Shown: positions 52,165-61,036 of the stretch, piece by piece | How the letters are laid out: each line of letters begins with the position of its first letter | Position numbering within the stretch: the stretch's first letter is position 1 | Assembly (NCBI RefSeq): GCF_016863635.1 | Contig: NZ_BOPG01000065.1 | Coordinates: forward strand, 94,926-158,925 | DNA from: Virgisporangium aurantiacum | GTDB lineage: Bacteria; Actinomycetota; Actinomycetes; Mycobacteriales; Micromonosporaceae | Direction: 5' to 3' | Length of the DNA: 64,000 nt | The notes under the pieces: generated by a model | What the model saw: the letters and a program-made list of their open reading frames with translations, nothing else | The model's database searches: none | What the model was told of the DNA's origin: nothing | Program-made: the position numbers and the translations under genes

Positions 52165-52743
52165 TCAGGTGGAGCGGGACAGGCTGTTCAGGATCAGGTC
52201 GGCGAGGTTGCGGTAGGCGGTCGCCGCGTCGAGGCCGGTCTGGGCCTGGAGTTCGCCGCGTTGGATGGCGCCCATCACCTGGGCGACCGCGGCGCCCACG
52301 AACGGGGCGTCGACCGGGCGGAGCGCACCGGCCTTGACGCCGTCGGTCACCAGCGTCTGTACGCGGTGGGCCGCGTAGCGGGTGTTCTCCTGGTACACGT
52401 CGTTGCCGGGGGAGAAATCGGCCAGGTCGGCGAAGAACTCGGCCGACACCGGCTGCAGTTCCGACGCGACCGCCTCCAGGTACACGGCCAGTTTTTCGCG
52501 TGGATCCCCGGTTTCGGCCACCCGCGCCTCGATGTGTTCGGCGGCGGCCCGGAAGTACGCGCGCACCACCGTCAACACCAGTTGTTCCTTGCTCGGCGCC
52601 AGCGCGTAGAGGGTGGTGCGGGAGCACCGCAACCGGTCGGTCAGATCGCCGATGTTGAACGCGGCGAACCCCTCCGCCAGGAACAGCGCCTGCAGCCGGG
52701 CGATCAGGTCGGCCCGACGCGCGCTCAGCCGAGTGGTGGGCAT
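52165..52743 (-). CDS. TetR-family regulator
   Basis: 192 residues. The N-terminal HTH (about 10-58; LIARLQALFLAEGFAAFNIGDLTDRLRCSRTTLYALAPSKEQLV) fits TetR, followed by a helical ligand domain. It probably represses a nearby operon on binding DNA and releases it on binding a small molecule such as an acyl-CoA. The acyl-CoA dehydrogenase/SDR pair is the nearest metabolic target. The hypothetical gene lies directly downstream. Confidence 0.92.
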   Translation of the reverse strand: MPTTRLSARRADLIARLQALFLAEGFAAFNIGDLTDRLRCSRTTLYALAPSKEQLVLTVVRAYFRAAAEHIEARVAETGDPREKLAVYLEAVASELQPVSAEFFADLADFSPGNDVYQENTRYAAHRVQTLVTDGVKAGALRPVDAPFVGAAVAQVMGAIQRGELQAQTGLDAATAYRNLADLILNSLSRST

Positions 52744-52788
52744 TGAGGCAGCGTATGCGGCCGGGCGCCGGATCTACGACATTGAGCG

Positions 52789-54576
52789 TCAGTGGTTCGC
52801 GAGAGTGTCCATGAGCCAGGCGAGCAGCGGGGTGCCGACTACCCAGAGTGCGTACAGGCCGGGTGACGGGTGGGGGCGGTCGAGCCTCGGCGGGTCTTCG
52901 GCGGGGGCGGTGGTGGCGCGGTCGCGGGCGTAGCGCAGGGCGTGGGCGAGTTGTTCGGCGTCGCGTTCGGTGTGGCCGGCCATGCCCAGGAACCGGCCGG
53001 CGCTCAGGACCAGGCCGCGATTCTCGGTGATGATCGTGACGGACTCGCCGTCGTGGTCGATGTCCCTGACGGTGCGCCACTCCGCCCGGTCCTCGTTGAT
53101 GGCGCCGACCACCGCGATGCCGTGACCGTTCCAGGCGGCCCGGGCCCGCATGAACATCCGCCACGCGCCCGCGCACGACAGCGCGAGCGCCAGCCCGGCG
53201 ACGAACAGCCAGACGGTGTAGGGGAGGTCGGGCAGCACGCGGGACGCGACCGTGAGGACCAGGGGCATGCCGGCCGCCGAGGCGTAGCCGACGAGCGGGT
53301 TGCGGACATGGGTCAGCACCTGGTCGGGAGCGGCGAACCGGTCGGCGGGGCGCAGGGCGTCGAGTTCCTCCGGGCGCAGCGGCGGTTGCGCCATCGGCAG
53401 GTCGTCGTCCTCGTCGTCGTCGGTCGGCATCTGTCCGTACAGGGGTGCGGCCACCCGGCCGGCCGGCACGGGACGCGCGGGGGTCAGGAGCTGCCCGTCG
53501 ACGACGACGGCGCACCAGTGGCCCGGCGCCGGAACGCCGTAGAGGGTGCCCGGCCGGTAGCCCGACCCGACGTCCGGGTCGTCGTCCTCGTCGGCGCCGA
53601 CGAGCGTGTGGAAGTGCACGAGCGCGGGCTCGCCGGGACGGGCGTCGGCCGCGTACACCGCGACGATCCCGAGGCCGCACAGCACCCGGACGGCGCTGAC
53701 CGGCTGGGCGTCGCCGAACAGGCGGCGCGGCTGGAACGAGGTCTCCACGCCGCGGAAGTAACAGGCGGCGGCCACGCCGCCGAGCAGCACACCGAGCAGC
53801 ACCCAGCCGGTGGCGTCGTACGGTTCGGCGACCGGCTGGTGCAGGCCGCGGCCGTCGACGTACAGGTCGAGGTGGCTGCCGACGGGATAGGCGTCGGCGT
53901 CGAGAACGTCGACGCGGGTGGGCCGGCCGCGCACGTCGACCTCGACGGTGTACCCGTCCGGATGCCCGGTGACGGGCGCGCTGACGACGTCGGCCGCCTG
54001 CTGCCGCGCGTCCGCTTCCTTCTGCGTGTACCACCCGGCGCCGACGCAACAAACCGCGACCACCGCGAACATCCCGGCGATCAGCCGCCAGCCGGCGCCC
54101 CGCCGCGGCGGCCCGCCGGGCGGCGGCGGTGGACGCTCGCGCGGTGCGTCGGCGAGCCACCGCTCCGCCGCCGGCTGCGACCGGTCCCGCCGCACGCCAC
54201 CGACCACCGCGCACAGCACGACGAACGCCACGTCGCACAGGTACGTCCAGGCCGGTGACACCGCGCTGGCCCGCAACAGCCGCTCGGAGACCACGAGGGT
54301 CGCCAGGAACCCGGCGGCGAGCCAGGCGGGCAGCCGCGGGTAGATCTTCCCGGTGACCGCGGCGGCGACCAGGAGCCCGACGCTGGCCGCGCCCACCGGG
54401 TCGGGCGTGCAGGGTGTGCCGGCCGAGCAGTCGTCGGAGCCGACGGCGGAGACGTGCACCCCGACGAGGGCGAGGGCGGCGAACGGCACCGTCCACGTCA
54501 GCAGTCGCCGCTGCCACCGTGGCCTCGCGAGCATGCGCAGGTCACGGGCGTCCCGGGTGAGGAGCGGCGCCGCCAT
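52789..54576 (-). CDS. Large membrane protein of unknown function
   Basis: 595 residues with about eight hydrophobic segments: three in the first 120 residues, one near 170-190 followed by an extracytoplasmic stretch with VEVDVRGRPTRVDVLDADAYPVG, one near 262-285, one near 305-325, a pair near 437-478 and one at the C-terminus. A Pro-rich linker (RPPPPPGGPP) and an acidic run (PTDDDEDDDL) separate the parts. No enzyme motif is visible and I do not recognise the family. It is divergent from the PhoD-type gene. Confidence 0.72.
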   Translation of the reverse strand: MAAPLLTRDARDLRMLARPRWQRRLLTWTVPFAALALVGVHVSAVGSDDCSAGTPCTPDPVGAASVGLLVAAAVTGKIYPRLPAWLAAGFLATLVVSERLLRASAVSPAWTYLCDVAFVVLCAVVGGVRRDRSQPAAERWLADAPRERPPPPPGGPPRRGAGWRLIAGMFAVVAVCCVGAGWYTQKEADARQQAADVVSAPVTGHPDGYTVEVDVRGRPTRVDVLDADAYPVGSHLDLYVDGRGLHQPVAEPYDATGWVLLGVLLGGVAAACYFRGVETSFQPRRLFGDAQPVSAVRVLCGLGIVAVYAADARPGEPALVHFHTLVGADEDDDPDVGSGYRPGTLYGVPAPGHWCAVVVDGQLLTPARPVPAGRVAAPLYGQMPTDDDEDDDLPMAQPPLRPEELDALRPADRFAAPDQVLTHVRNPLVGYASAAGMPLVLTVASRVLPDLPYTVWLFVAGLALALSCAGAWRMFMRARAAWNGHGIAVVGAINEDRAEWRTVRDIDHDGESVTIITENRGLVLSAGRFLGMAGHTERDAEQLAHALRYARDRATTAPAEDPPRLDRPHPSPGLYALWVVGTPLLAWLMDTLANH

Positions 54577-54678
54577 CCCGCCATCATCCGATGTGGACGG
54601 TGCCGGGGGCGGTATTTCGCTCGAGCCGTGTGTCGATCCGGGGCAGGTATCGATGGCGATCCATTACGATGCCGATCT

Positions 54679-56202
54679 ATGAATAAGTTCAGTCGCCGCG
54701 TGTTCGTTCTCGGGGGAGCTGCGACGGTGGGGGTCGCCGCCACTCCCCTGAGAAGCGCGCAGGCAGCCGTCCCCTATCCCTTCAAACTCGGGATCGCCTC
54801 CGGCGACCCGGCCGCCGACAGCGTCGTGCTGTGGACGCGGCTCGCACCCTCACCGCTCAACGCCGACGGGCAGGGCGGCATGGCCAACGCCGATGTCGCC
54901 GTCGACTGGCAGATCGCGACGGACGAGCTGTTCGGCTCCCTCGTCGGGTCCGGCACGGTCACCGCGCGGTACGCCGACGCGCACTCCGTCCACGTCGTCG
55001 CCGGTGGCCTCGCCCCGGACGCCGAGTACTACTACCGGTTCCGGGCGCAGGGCCACATCTCACCGGTCGGCCGCACCCGCACCACCCCGGCCGTCGACAC
55101 GTTCGGCCGCGACTTCGTGATGGCGTTCGCGTCGTGCGCGCACTACGAGGAGGCCTACTACACCGCGTACCGGCGGATGGCCGAGGACCGGCCCGACCTG
55201 GTGCTGCACCTCGGTGACTACATCTACGAGGGAGGGCCGACCGCCGGCCGGGTGCGGCTGCACGTCGGCGACGAGATCATTTCGCTGGCCGACTACCGCC
55301 GCCGGTACGCGCTGTACAAGTCCGACCCGGACCTGCAGGCCGCCCACGCGGTCGCGCCGTGGGTCGTGGTGCCCGACGACCACGAGGTGGAGAACAACGT
55401 CGCCGGCAACTCCCGGTCGGGCAACAGCCCGGCGCTGACCGCCGCGCAGTGGACGGCGCGGCGCACCGCCGCCTTCCGCGCGTACTACGAGAACATGCCG
55501 CTGCGGCCGACGTCGACGCCCAGCGGCGCCTCGATCCCGTTGTTCCGGCGGATCCGCTGGGGCCGGCTGGCCACGTTCCACATGCTCGACACCCGCCAGT
55601 TCCGCAACGACCAGGCCTGCGACGACGGGTGGAAGGTGTGCTCCGACGCCGACCTCGCGTCGCGCTCGATCACCGGCGGCCCGCAGGAAACCTGGCTCCT
55701 CGACGGGCTGAACCAGCACTTCGGTACCTGGGACATCATCGGCCAGCAGGTGTTCTTCGCCCGCCGGTTCAACAGCACCGGCGCGAGCATGGACTCCTGG
55801 GACGGCTACCGCGCCTCCCGCGCCCGCATCCAGCAGGGCTGGATCGCCCGCGGCACGCGCAATCCGGTGGTGCTCACCGGCGACGTGCACCGTGCCTGGG
55901 CCAACGACCTCAAGGCCGACTACGCCAACCCGGCGTCGGCCACGATCGGCACCGAACTCGTCGCCACATCGGTCGGTTCCGGCGGCGACGGCGACGCGTC
56001 GACCGCGGTGCCCGACCAGGCGACCAACCCGCACCTCAAGTTCTACTCAAATCGGCGCGGCTACGTACGCACCACGATCGGGCAGACGCAGTTGCGGGCC
56101 GACTTCCGGGCCGTCGCCACCGTCACCGAACACGGCGCGCCGGTCACCACGGTGAAGTCGTTCGTCGTCCAGGACGGCGTCCCCGGATTGCAGGCGGTGT
56201 GA
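54679..56202 (+). CDS. phoD: Tat-exported PhoD-type alkaline phosphatase/phosphodiesterase
   Basis: 507 residues. A Tat signal (SRRVFVLGGAATVGVAATP, about 5-23) is followed by an N-terminal Ig-like PhoD_N domain (about 35-130) and the metallophosphatase core (about 145-480): FASCAHYEEAY, LHLGDYIYEGG, VPDDHEVENNV and LTGDVHRAW supply the iron/calcium ligands. Outside the cell it releases phosphate from phosphodiesters such as teichoic acids or nucleotides. I see no clear Pho box upstream. The stop overlaps the next gene (GTGA), so the two are coupled. Confidence 0.93.
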   Translation: MNKFSRRVFVLGGAATVGVAATPLRSAQAAVPYPFKLGIASGDPAADSVVLWTRLAPSPLNADGQGGMANADVAVDWQIATDELFGSLVGSGTVTARYADAHSVHVVAGGLAPDAEYYYRFRAQGHISPVGRTRTTPAVDTFGRDFVMAFASCAHYEEAYYTAYRRMAEDRPDLVLHLGDYIYEGGPTAGRVRLHVGDEIISLADYRRRYALYKSDPDLQAAHAVAPWVVVPDDHEVENNVAGNSRSGNSPALTAAQWTARRTAAFRAYYENMPLRPTSTPSGASIPLFRRIRWGRLATFHMLDTRQFRNDQACDDGWKVCSDADLASRSITGGPQETWLLDGLNQHFGTWDIIGQQVFFARRFNSTGASMDSWDGYRASRARIQQGWIARGTRNPVVLTGDVHRAWANDLKADYANPASATIGTELVATSVGSGGDGDASTAVPDQATNPHLKFYSNRRGYVRTTIGQTQLRADFRAVATVTEHGAPVTTVKSFVVQDGVPGLQAV

Positions 56203-57389
56203 CGATGCTGAACGCACTCATCGCCGTCACCCTGGCCTTTGCCGCTCCCACCTGGAGCTCCGCGAACAGCAACTCGACCGGCGACCAGGACAACGCCGCC
56301 ATCGCCACCAACCGGTCCGGTCACGTCGCCGTGGTGTGGGAGGACGACCGCGACACCGACACCGCGACGAACGACAACCACAGCGAGGTCTACCTCCGCC
56401 TGTACAAGGACGGCACGTCGCTGTACGAGATCAAGGTGTCGGCCGCCGGCACCAGCGGCGTCGACTGGCGCCACCTCACCCCCGACGTCGGCCTCGACGA
56501 CAAGGGCAACGCGGTGGTGGTGTGGGCCGACGACCCCGACGGCAACGGCTACTACAACATCCCGTACCGCGTGGTGTCGCCGAGCGGGAGCATTCTCGCG
56601 TCCGGTCAGGCCAACGCCGACTCGACCGGCCAGCAGATCCGGCCGAAGGTCGCCGTCGATCCGGACGGCACGCCGACCGTCCCGGCGGCGGTGGCGTTCA
56701 CGGTGGTGTGGGAGGACATCCAGGCCGCTCCCGCGACGCCGACGATCCGCGCGTCCGGCTACACGAACATCACCACGAAGGCGTACGAGGTACAGGTGAG
56801 CCAGGCCGGCGGAACCCACCAGCGGCCCGACGTCGGTGTGTCGGCGGCCGGTGACGCGACGATCGTCTGGAACGAGGACGCCGACGCGAACGGCGTGTTC
56901 AACGTCGGACTGGTGCGGCTGGCGAAGGCGACCGGCGCGGTGACGCTGTCGCGCCGCGTCGCGAACGGCTCCGGCGACGGGCAGAACGCGGCCGTGGCAA
57001 CGGGACTCACCGGCGACTTCGCGGTCGCGTGGGAGAGCGCCGCGCAGGTGTGGGTGCGCTCGTTCACCGCGGCCGGCGCGGCCCGGCACCCCGACACGGC
57101 GGTCGGCGCGGGCGCCGGTGCGTCGATCGGCATCGACGACGCGGACTCCGTCGTGGTCGGGCGCACCGCGAGTCTCGATGTGTTCGTGCGCGGTTTCAAC
57201 GGCACCGGGACGACCACCGGCCGGCTGCCGGACCAGACCATGAGCCAGGTGACGGCGGGACGGCAGGAGCAGTTCGCGCTGGCGGTGTCGCCGTGGGGCG
57301 AGGTGCCCGTCTGCTACACCGACGACAACGACGGCAACACCTACGACCAGCTCCTGCTCGGAATCGGGCTGACGAACTCGGACTGGTAG
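56199..57389 (+). CDS. Secreted beta-repeat protein
   Basis: 396 residues from the GTG in GTGA overlap with phoD; an ATG at 56205 is the alternative. A short hydrophobic start (LNALIAVTLAFAAP) looks like a signal peptide, though without basic residues before it. The rest is a run of beta repeats with a W-E/N-D motif: AVVWEDDRDTDT, VVVWADDPDGNG, TVVWEDIQAAP, TIVWNEDADANG, AVAWESAA. This looks like a five- to seven-bladed propeller or a similar binding surface with Asp-rich, perhaps calcium-binding, loops. Translational coupling to PhoD suggests a helper or attachment role. Closed by a strong hairpin. Confidence 0.78.
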   Translation: MTMLNALIAVTLAFAAPTWSSANSNSTGDQDNAAIATNRSGHVAVVWEDDRDTDTATNDNHSEVYLRLYKDGTSLYEIKVSAAGTSGVDWRHLTPDVGLDDKGNAVVVWADDPDGNGYYNIPYRVVSPSGSILASGQANADSTGQQIRPKVAVDPDGTPTVPAAVAFTVVWEDIQAAPATPTIRASGYTNITTKAYEVQVSQAGGTHQRPDVGVSAAGDATIVWNEDADANGVFNVGLVRLAKATGAVTLSRRVANGSGDGQNAAVATGLTGDFAVAWESAAQVWVRSFTAAGAARHPDTAVGAGAGASIGIDDADSVVVGRTASLDVFVRGFNGTGTTTGRLPDQTMSQVTAGRQEQFALAVSPWGEVPVCYTDDNDGNTYDQLLLGIGLTNSDW

Positions 57390-57401
57390 GGCGTCGAGAG
57401 T

Positions 57402-57443
57402 GACGCACCGCCGGGTGCCCCCGTGGCCGCCCGGCGGTGCGTC
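57402..57443 (+). terminator. Stem-loop after the phoD operon
   Basis: Perfect 14-base arms GACGCACCGCCGGG (57402-57415) and complement (57430-57443), loop 14 bases, then TGTCCTC. It starts 12 bases after the stop of the secreted repeat protein. Confidence 0.75.
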
Positions 57444-57445
57444 TG

Positions 57446-57845
57446 TCCTCGCCGGTGACGAGGAACCTCAGGGGCGATCGGGTTTCGCACGGAATTCATT
57501 TTCCGGTAAACCTCCACGCGCGCGTGGGTACCGGCCGGCGGACAGTTGGGGGGAATTAGCCATCCGCCGGCCGGCACGATTGTGGCGGGGTTATTCCCCG
57601 AGCTTTGTCAGCCGGAAACCACTGACTTCCAGCCGGAGTAGGCCAGAAAATTGAGGAAGTCTTGAGGTTGCCTGAGAGCGCCTCTGAACAGGCCGTTCGC
57701 GCGCGTGGAAAATCACCACGATACCCCCGTATCGAGCGTTCCTGATTCAGTTGGATGTGGGCCGAGGCCAATTCTTGGCGCCCAAAATACCGGCTTGATC
57801 ACGTAGTTGCAATAGCAACAAATCGAGTACCGCCGAATTAACGAC
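57446..57845. other. Gene-free, lower-GC stretch with several small palindromes
   Basis: 400 bases between two convergent genes. No reading frame here has convincing codon use. It is visibly less GC-rich than the rest, most clearly from about 57600 to 57845. Dyads include CCACGCGCGCGTGG (57514-57527), CCGGCCGGCGGA with its complement (57531-57542, 57563-57574), CGGGG-TTATT-CCCCG (57586-57600), CGATAC-CCCC-GTATCG (57719-57734) and GTTGC-AATA-GCAAC (57806-57819). A small RNA or an old insertion remnant are possible; I cannot choose. Confidence 0.5.
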
Positions 57846-57877
57846 GGGTGCCGTACGCAGATCTGCGTACGGCACCC
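57846..57877 (-). terminator. 32-base perfect palindrome after the esterase gene
   Basis: GGGTGCCGTACGCAGA followed by its exact complement, TCTGCGTACGGCACCC. It lies 11 bases beyond the stop of the minus-strand esterase and should form a strong terminator stem with the central bases as loop. Confidence 0.75.
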
Positions 57878-57888
57878 GGTTCGTGGGG

Positions 57889-59160
57889 TCAGCTTGCGGT
57901 GCAGGTGTTACCCGAGTTGCTCGGGCCGGTGCCCGTCCCCTGGAAGCCGAACTGGATCGACTGCCCGGCGTTGATGCGGCCGTTGTAGCTCACGTTGCCG
58001 AACGAGGTGCCGTTGCGGGTGGTGTTCCACGCGTTGGTGATGCCGGACGCCGACGGGATCGACACCGTCCAGCCGTTGATGGTCGACGACCCGGCGGTGA
58101 CCGTCACCGTGGCCACGTACCCGCCGGTCCACTGGTTCAGCGACACCGACGCCGAGCATGCGCCGCCCGGCTGCGGGTTCGACGGCGTGCCGGGGCTCGA
58201 CGGCGACGGTGACGACGGGTCCGGTCCCGGTCCGCTGGTGTTGAGGCCCATGAACGCGATCGCCATCGCGGCCTGGCCGCTGAGCGGAAGGTTGTGGCCG
58301 ACGCCCTGCAGCGAGATGCCCTCGACCGGTGCCTGCACGCCGGTGCCGCCGTACCGGGTGCGGGTCCAGCCGGACTGCGGGGTGTCGGTCATGCTCGGCG
58401 TCTGGCTGAGACCGTGGACGTTCGTCCACTGCTTGATCTGTTCGCCGAAGTTGGGGTACTGCAGCGTGGTGTCGGCGGTGCCGTGCCACGTCTGCATCCG
58501 CGGCCGCGCGCCGGTGTAGCCGGGGTACGCGCTGCGGACGAGGTCGCCCCACTGCTGGGCGGTCATGATGCGCTGGCCGTTGGCGCACTGGGAGTTCCAG
58601 CTCGACCCGTCGGTGGTGGCGAAGCAGGCGTGCGGCACGCCCATGAACGCCGCGCCCGCCTTGAACACGTCGGGGTACGTGGCGAGCAGGACGTTGGTCA
58701 TCATTCCGCCGGACGACGCGCCGGTGGCGTAGACGCGGCTCGCGTCACCGTTGCGGTTGGCCACGACCCACCGCACCATCGACACGATGCCGGCCGGGTC
58801 GCTGTTTCCGCTGTGGCTCAACGCCGCCGGCGACGACACGTCGAAGCACTGTCCGCTGCGGGTGGCCGACGGATAGATGACGATGAAGCCGTACTGGTCG
58901 GCCAGCGACGCGAACTGCGTGCCGGAGAAGAACGCCGGCCCGGTACCGGTGCAGTAGTGCACCGCCACCAGGATCGGTGGCCGGGGGCTGGCGACCCGGT
59001 CCGGCACGTACAGGTGCATCCGCAGGTTGGTGGGGTTGGTCCCGAAGTTGGTCACCTCGACCAGCGAGGCGGCCGACGCCGGGCGGGCGATCGTCAGCGC
59101 GACCGTGGCGAGAACAGCGGCGGCGCCGAGTGTCAGCGCAGCCCTGATCGACTTTCTCAT
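57889..59160 (-). CDS. Secreted PHB-depolymerase-type (CE1) esterase with CBM2
   Basis: 423 residues. Signal peptide (about 1-30, ending ASA-AS). The alpha/beta-hydrolase domain (about 35-310) has the nucleophile in GASSGGMM, an oxyanion strand VAVHYCTG, and later WHGTADTT (Asp) and GVGHNLP (His). A Ser/Pro/Gly linker (about 315-335) leads to a CBM2-type cellulose-binding domain (about 336-423; WTGGYVATVTVTAGSSTINGW, FGNVSYNGRINAG). It is an acetylxylan or feruloyl esterase for plant cell walls. GGAGCTGCG precedes the ATG, and TTGACG-N17-GACAAT is a good promoter. Confidence 0.93.
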   Translation of the reverse strand: MRKSIRAALTLGAAAVLATVALTIARPASAASLVEVTNFGTNPTNLRMHLYVPDRVASPRPPILVAVHYCTGTGPAFFSGTQFASLADQYGFIVIYPSATRSGQCFDVSSPAALSHSGNSDPAGIVSMVRWVVANRNGDASRVYATGASSGGMMTNVLLATYPDVFKAGAAFMGVPHACFATTDGSSWNSQCANGQRIMTAQQWGDLVRSAYPGYTGARPRMQTWHGTADTTLQYPNFGEQIKQWTNVHGLSQTPSMTDTPQSGWTRTRYGGTGVQAPVEGISLQGVGHNLPLSGQAAMAIAFMGLNTSGPGPDPSSPSPSSPGTPSNPQPGGACSASVSLNQWTGGYVATVTVTAGSSTINGWTVSIPSASGITNAWNTTRNGTSFGNVSYNGRINAGQSIQFGFQGTGTGPSNSGNTCTAS

Positions 59161-59198
59161 CGCAGCTCCTGGGGGTGGCGGCAGAGGGCGTGTCGGCG

Positions 59199-59227
59199 AT
59201 TGTCGATGTCTTAGCTGGAGGCGTCAA
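59199..59227 (-). promoter_or_regulatory. Sigma70-type promoter of the CE1-CBM2 esterase
   Basis: On the minus strand, TTGACG (59222-59227), 17 bases, GACAAT (59199-59204), which leaves a leader of about 30 bases ending in AGGAGCTGCG before the ATG at 59160. Confidence 0.6.
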
Positions 59228-59374
59228 CGTGTGATTTCGTTGGGATTTCGGAAATGTCTCGGCTGTCGCGGGTGATTTGGCGGCTTTCGAAGCGTTATTG
59301 CGGACCGTTCACCGTCGATGCGTCGTCGAATACCCGAAAGTTTTTCGGACGCGATCCCATCTGATTGTGTACCC

Positions 59375-59391
59375 ATACCCCCTTGGGGTAT
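59375..59391 (+). promoter_or_regulatory. CsoR/RcnR-like operator
   Basis: ATACCCC-CTT-GGGGTAT: perfect seven-base arms with the central C/G tracts typical of CsoR-family sites, nine bases before the ATG at 59401. A bound repressor would cover the promoter and start of the membrane-protein gene. No csoR gene is in the window, so a repressor encoded elsewhere would act here. Confidence 0.6.
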
Positions 59392-59400
59392 TGTCTCGGC

Positions 59401-59958
59401 ATGGCTGTCATGGATGACGTTCGGACCACCCATCCACGCCGGTACCTGCCGGCCGCGTTCGGAGTGGCCTTCGCCGGTCTCAACATCGTCGGGCTCGCCG
59501 AGGGTGCCGACCTGGCGCCGTTGCTCGCCGCCTCCGGCTTCGTGTACCTGGGCGCGGCGGCGCTGCGCCGGCCCGGCACCGCGTGGCCGATGTTCTGGTT
59601 GACGTTCGTGGTCATCGGCATCAGCAAGGCGGTCGGCGGCCCCGACTCGGTGTGGGTCCTGCTCGGCCTCGCCGCGCTGTTCGCGGTGTACGGCCTGGTG
59701 CGCGGCGCGGCCCGCGACCCGGGCGGGCTGCCGCTGCAGGCGGTCGCGATGGCGGTGGTCGGAGCGGCCGCGGCGGTGACGCTCGTGGTCGGTGGCGACC
59801 TCGGCGGCTACCTGGTGGCGGCGGGGCTGCTCGGCCACGCCGGGTGGGACGCCTATCACCACCACACCGGAACGGTCGTGACGCGCTCGATGACCGAGTT
59901 CTGCTTCGTGCTCGACACGCTGGTGGCAATCTCGATGGTCGTGGTCATCGTGATGTGA
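59401..59958 (+). CDS. Polytopic membrane protein under probable metal control
   Basis: 185 residues with six or seven hydrophobic segments. The start is the ATG at 59401 (a second, ATGGATGAC, nine bases later is possible); the TTG upstream lies before the operator. Near the C-terminus is a concentrated set of possible metal ligands: H146, D150, H153-H155, E166 and C168 in HAGWDAYHHH and RSMTEFC. I do not recognise a characterised family. A CsoR-like site directly upstream suggests induction by copper or another soft metal, or by sulfide-type stress for the CstR branch. The metal role is inference from operator and ligands. Confidence 0.75.
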   Translation: MAVMDDVRTTHPRRYLPAAFGVAFAGLNIVGLAEGADLAPLLAASGFVYLGAAALRRPGTAWPMFWLTFVVIGISKAVGGPDSVWVLLGLAALFAVYGLVRGAARDPGGLPLQAVAMAVVGAAAAVTLVVGGDLGGYLVAAGLLGHAGWDAYHHHTGTVVTRSMTEFCFVLDTLVAISMVVVIVM

Positions 59959-60001
59959 TAAGACGGGTGGCTTCCCGTTCTCACACCGAAGGTGGTACCT
60001 C

Positions 60002-61036
60002 GTGACCGATCCGCATTTCGGCCGCGATCCGCTGTTCGAGGCGGTGCAGGACGTCAACGCCAGCTACCGCGCGGCGCGCACCGGATACGAGAAGCCCGAC
60101 GAGTTCATCGACGACACGATCACGCCGGTCAATCTGCGGCCGCACATCGCCCGGACCATCGTCGGTTTCCTGCTGGCCACCGTCGTGGGCTTCTTTCTCG
60201 CCTGCTGCCTGGGCTGCCTCACGATCTCGGGCAACGCCAGCGTCGACGAGACGTTCGATACCTCCGGCACCAACCCGCTCGGCAGCGGTTTCTACACGTT
60301 CTCCGCCATCCTCGCGCTGGCGTACATCGCCTGGGTCGTCAGCCTCTTCTTCCGCATCCGCGAGCCGATCGCCGAGTACTCGCTGCTGATCGAGGGCCGG
60401 GCGATGGCCGCGCCGAGCGCGTACGGGTTCGTGCTCCGGGCGGCACAGGCCCGGTCGACGCCGTTCCCGTTGTACCCGGTGCGCATCTCCGGCCAGTACT
60501 GGCTCCGGCTGGGCGACGACCGGCTGCAGTCGCTGATCGTGGTGCAGACCTACGGCACCGACCTCTACGTCGGCTGGACGATGTGGCGGTCGCGCTCCAC
60601 GATCGTGGTCCTCTGGCACATCATCCGTGACCTGTTCCGCATCTTCGCCGGCGGCACGGCGTACCGGTCGGCGCTGCAGAACACCCACGCGCGGGCGCTG
60701 CGCGAGATCACGCACAGCCTCACCCGGCTCGGCGTGCAGGCGGCGGTCCTCAACGTCACGGCGCCGCCGGAGGTCGCGTACCTGGTCAGCCAGGTCGCCG
60801 AGGTGTCGCTGGAACAGGTCGCCTCGGTGGCGCCGCCGCCCATCCAGCCGCCGACGCAGACCATCCCGACCGACCCGTCCGGGCAGCAGTACTACCCGCA
60901 GCCCGGTGTGGCGCCGGCCAGCGGTCCGCCGGTGAGCGGTCCGCCCAGCGGGCCGTACGGTCCGCCGGTGAGCGGTCCGCCGACGCCGCCGCCGGGGTAC
61001 CCGCAGGGTCCGTTCGGCCCGCCGCCGTCCCAATGA
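60002..61036 (+). CDS. Two-helix membrane protein with Pro/Gly-rich tail
   Basis: 344 residues, GTG start after GAAGGTGGTACCTC. About 50 soluble residues, two membrane helices (about 52-76 and 98-120) with a short loop, a soluble domain of about 150 residues (YPVRISGQYWLRLGDDRLQSLIVVQTYGTDLYVGW) and a C-terminal tail of repeated SGPP/YGPP units from about 275. The helices place most of the protein in the cytoplasm. It overlaps the HerA-type ATPase gene by four bases (ATGA). I infer that it anchors or regulates the ATPase at the membrane. No known family assigned. Confidence 0.78.
   Translation: MTDPHFGRDPLFEAVQDVNASYRAARTGYEKPDEFIDDTITPVNLRPHIARTIVGFLLATVVGFFLACCLGCLTISGNASVDETFDTSGTNPLGSGFYTFSAILALAYIAWVVSLFFRIREPIAEYSLLIEGRAMAAPSAYGFVLRAAQARSTPFPLYPVRISGQYWLRLGDDRLQSLIVVQTYGTDLYVGWTMWRSRSTIVVLWHIIRDLFRIFAGGTAYRSALQNTHARALREITHSLTRLGVQAAVLNVTAPPEVAYLVSQVAEVSLEQVASVAPPPIQPPTQTIPTDPSGQQYYPQPGVAPASGPPVSGPPSGPYGPPVSGPPTPPPGYPQGPFGPPPSQ

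Noticed and set aside
57556..57771. 71-codon minus-strand ORF in the low-GC gap
   Set aside because: No ribosome site, no G/C preference at third positions and no recognisable motif.
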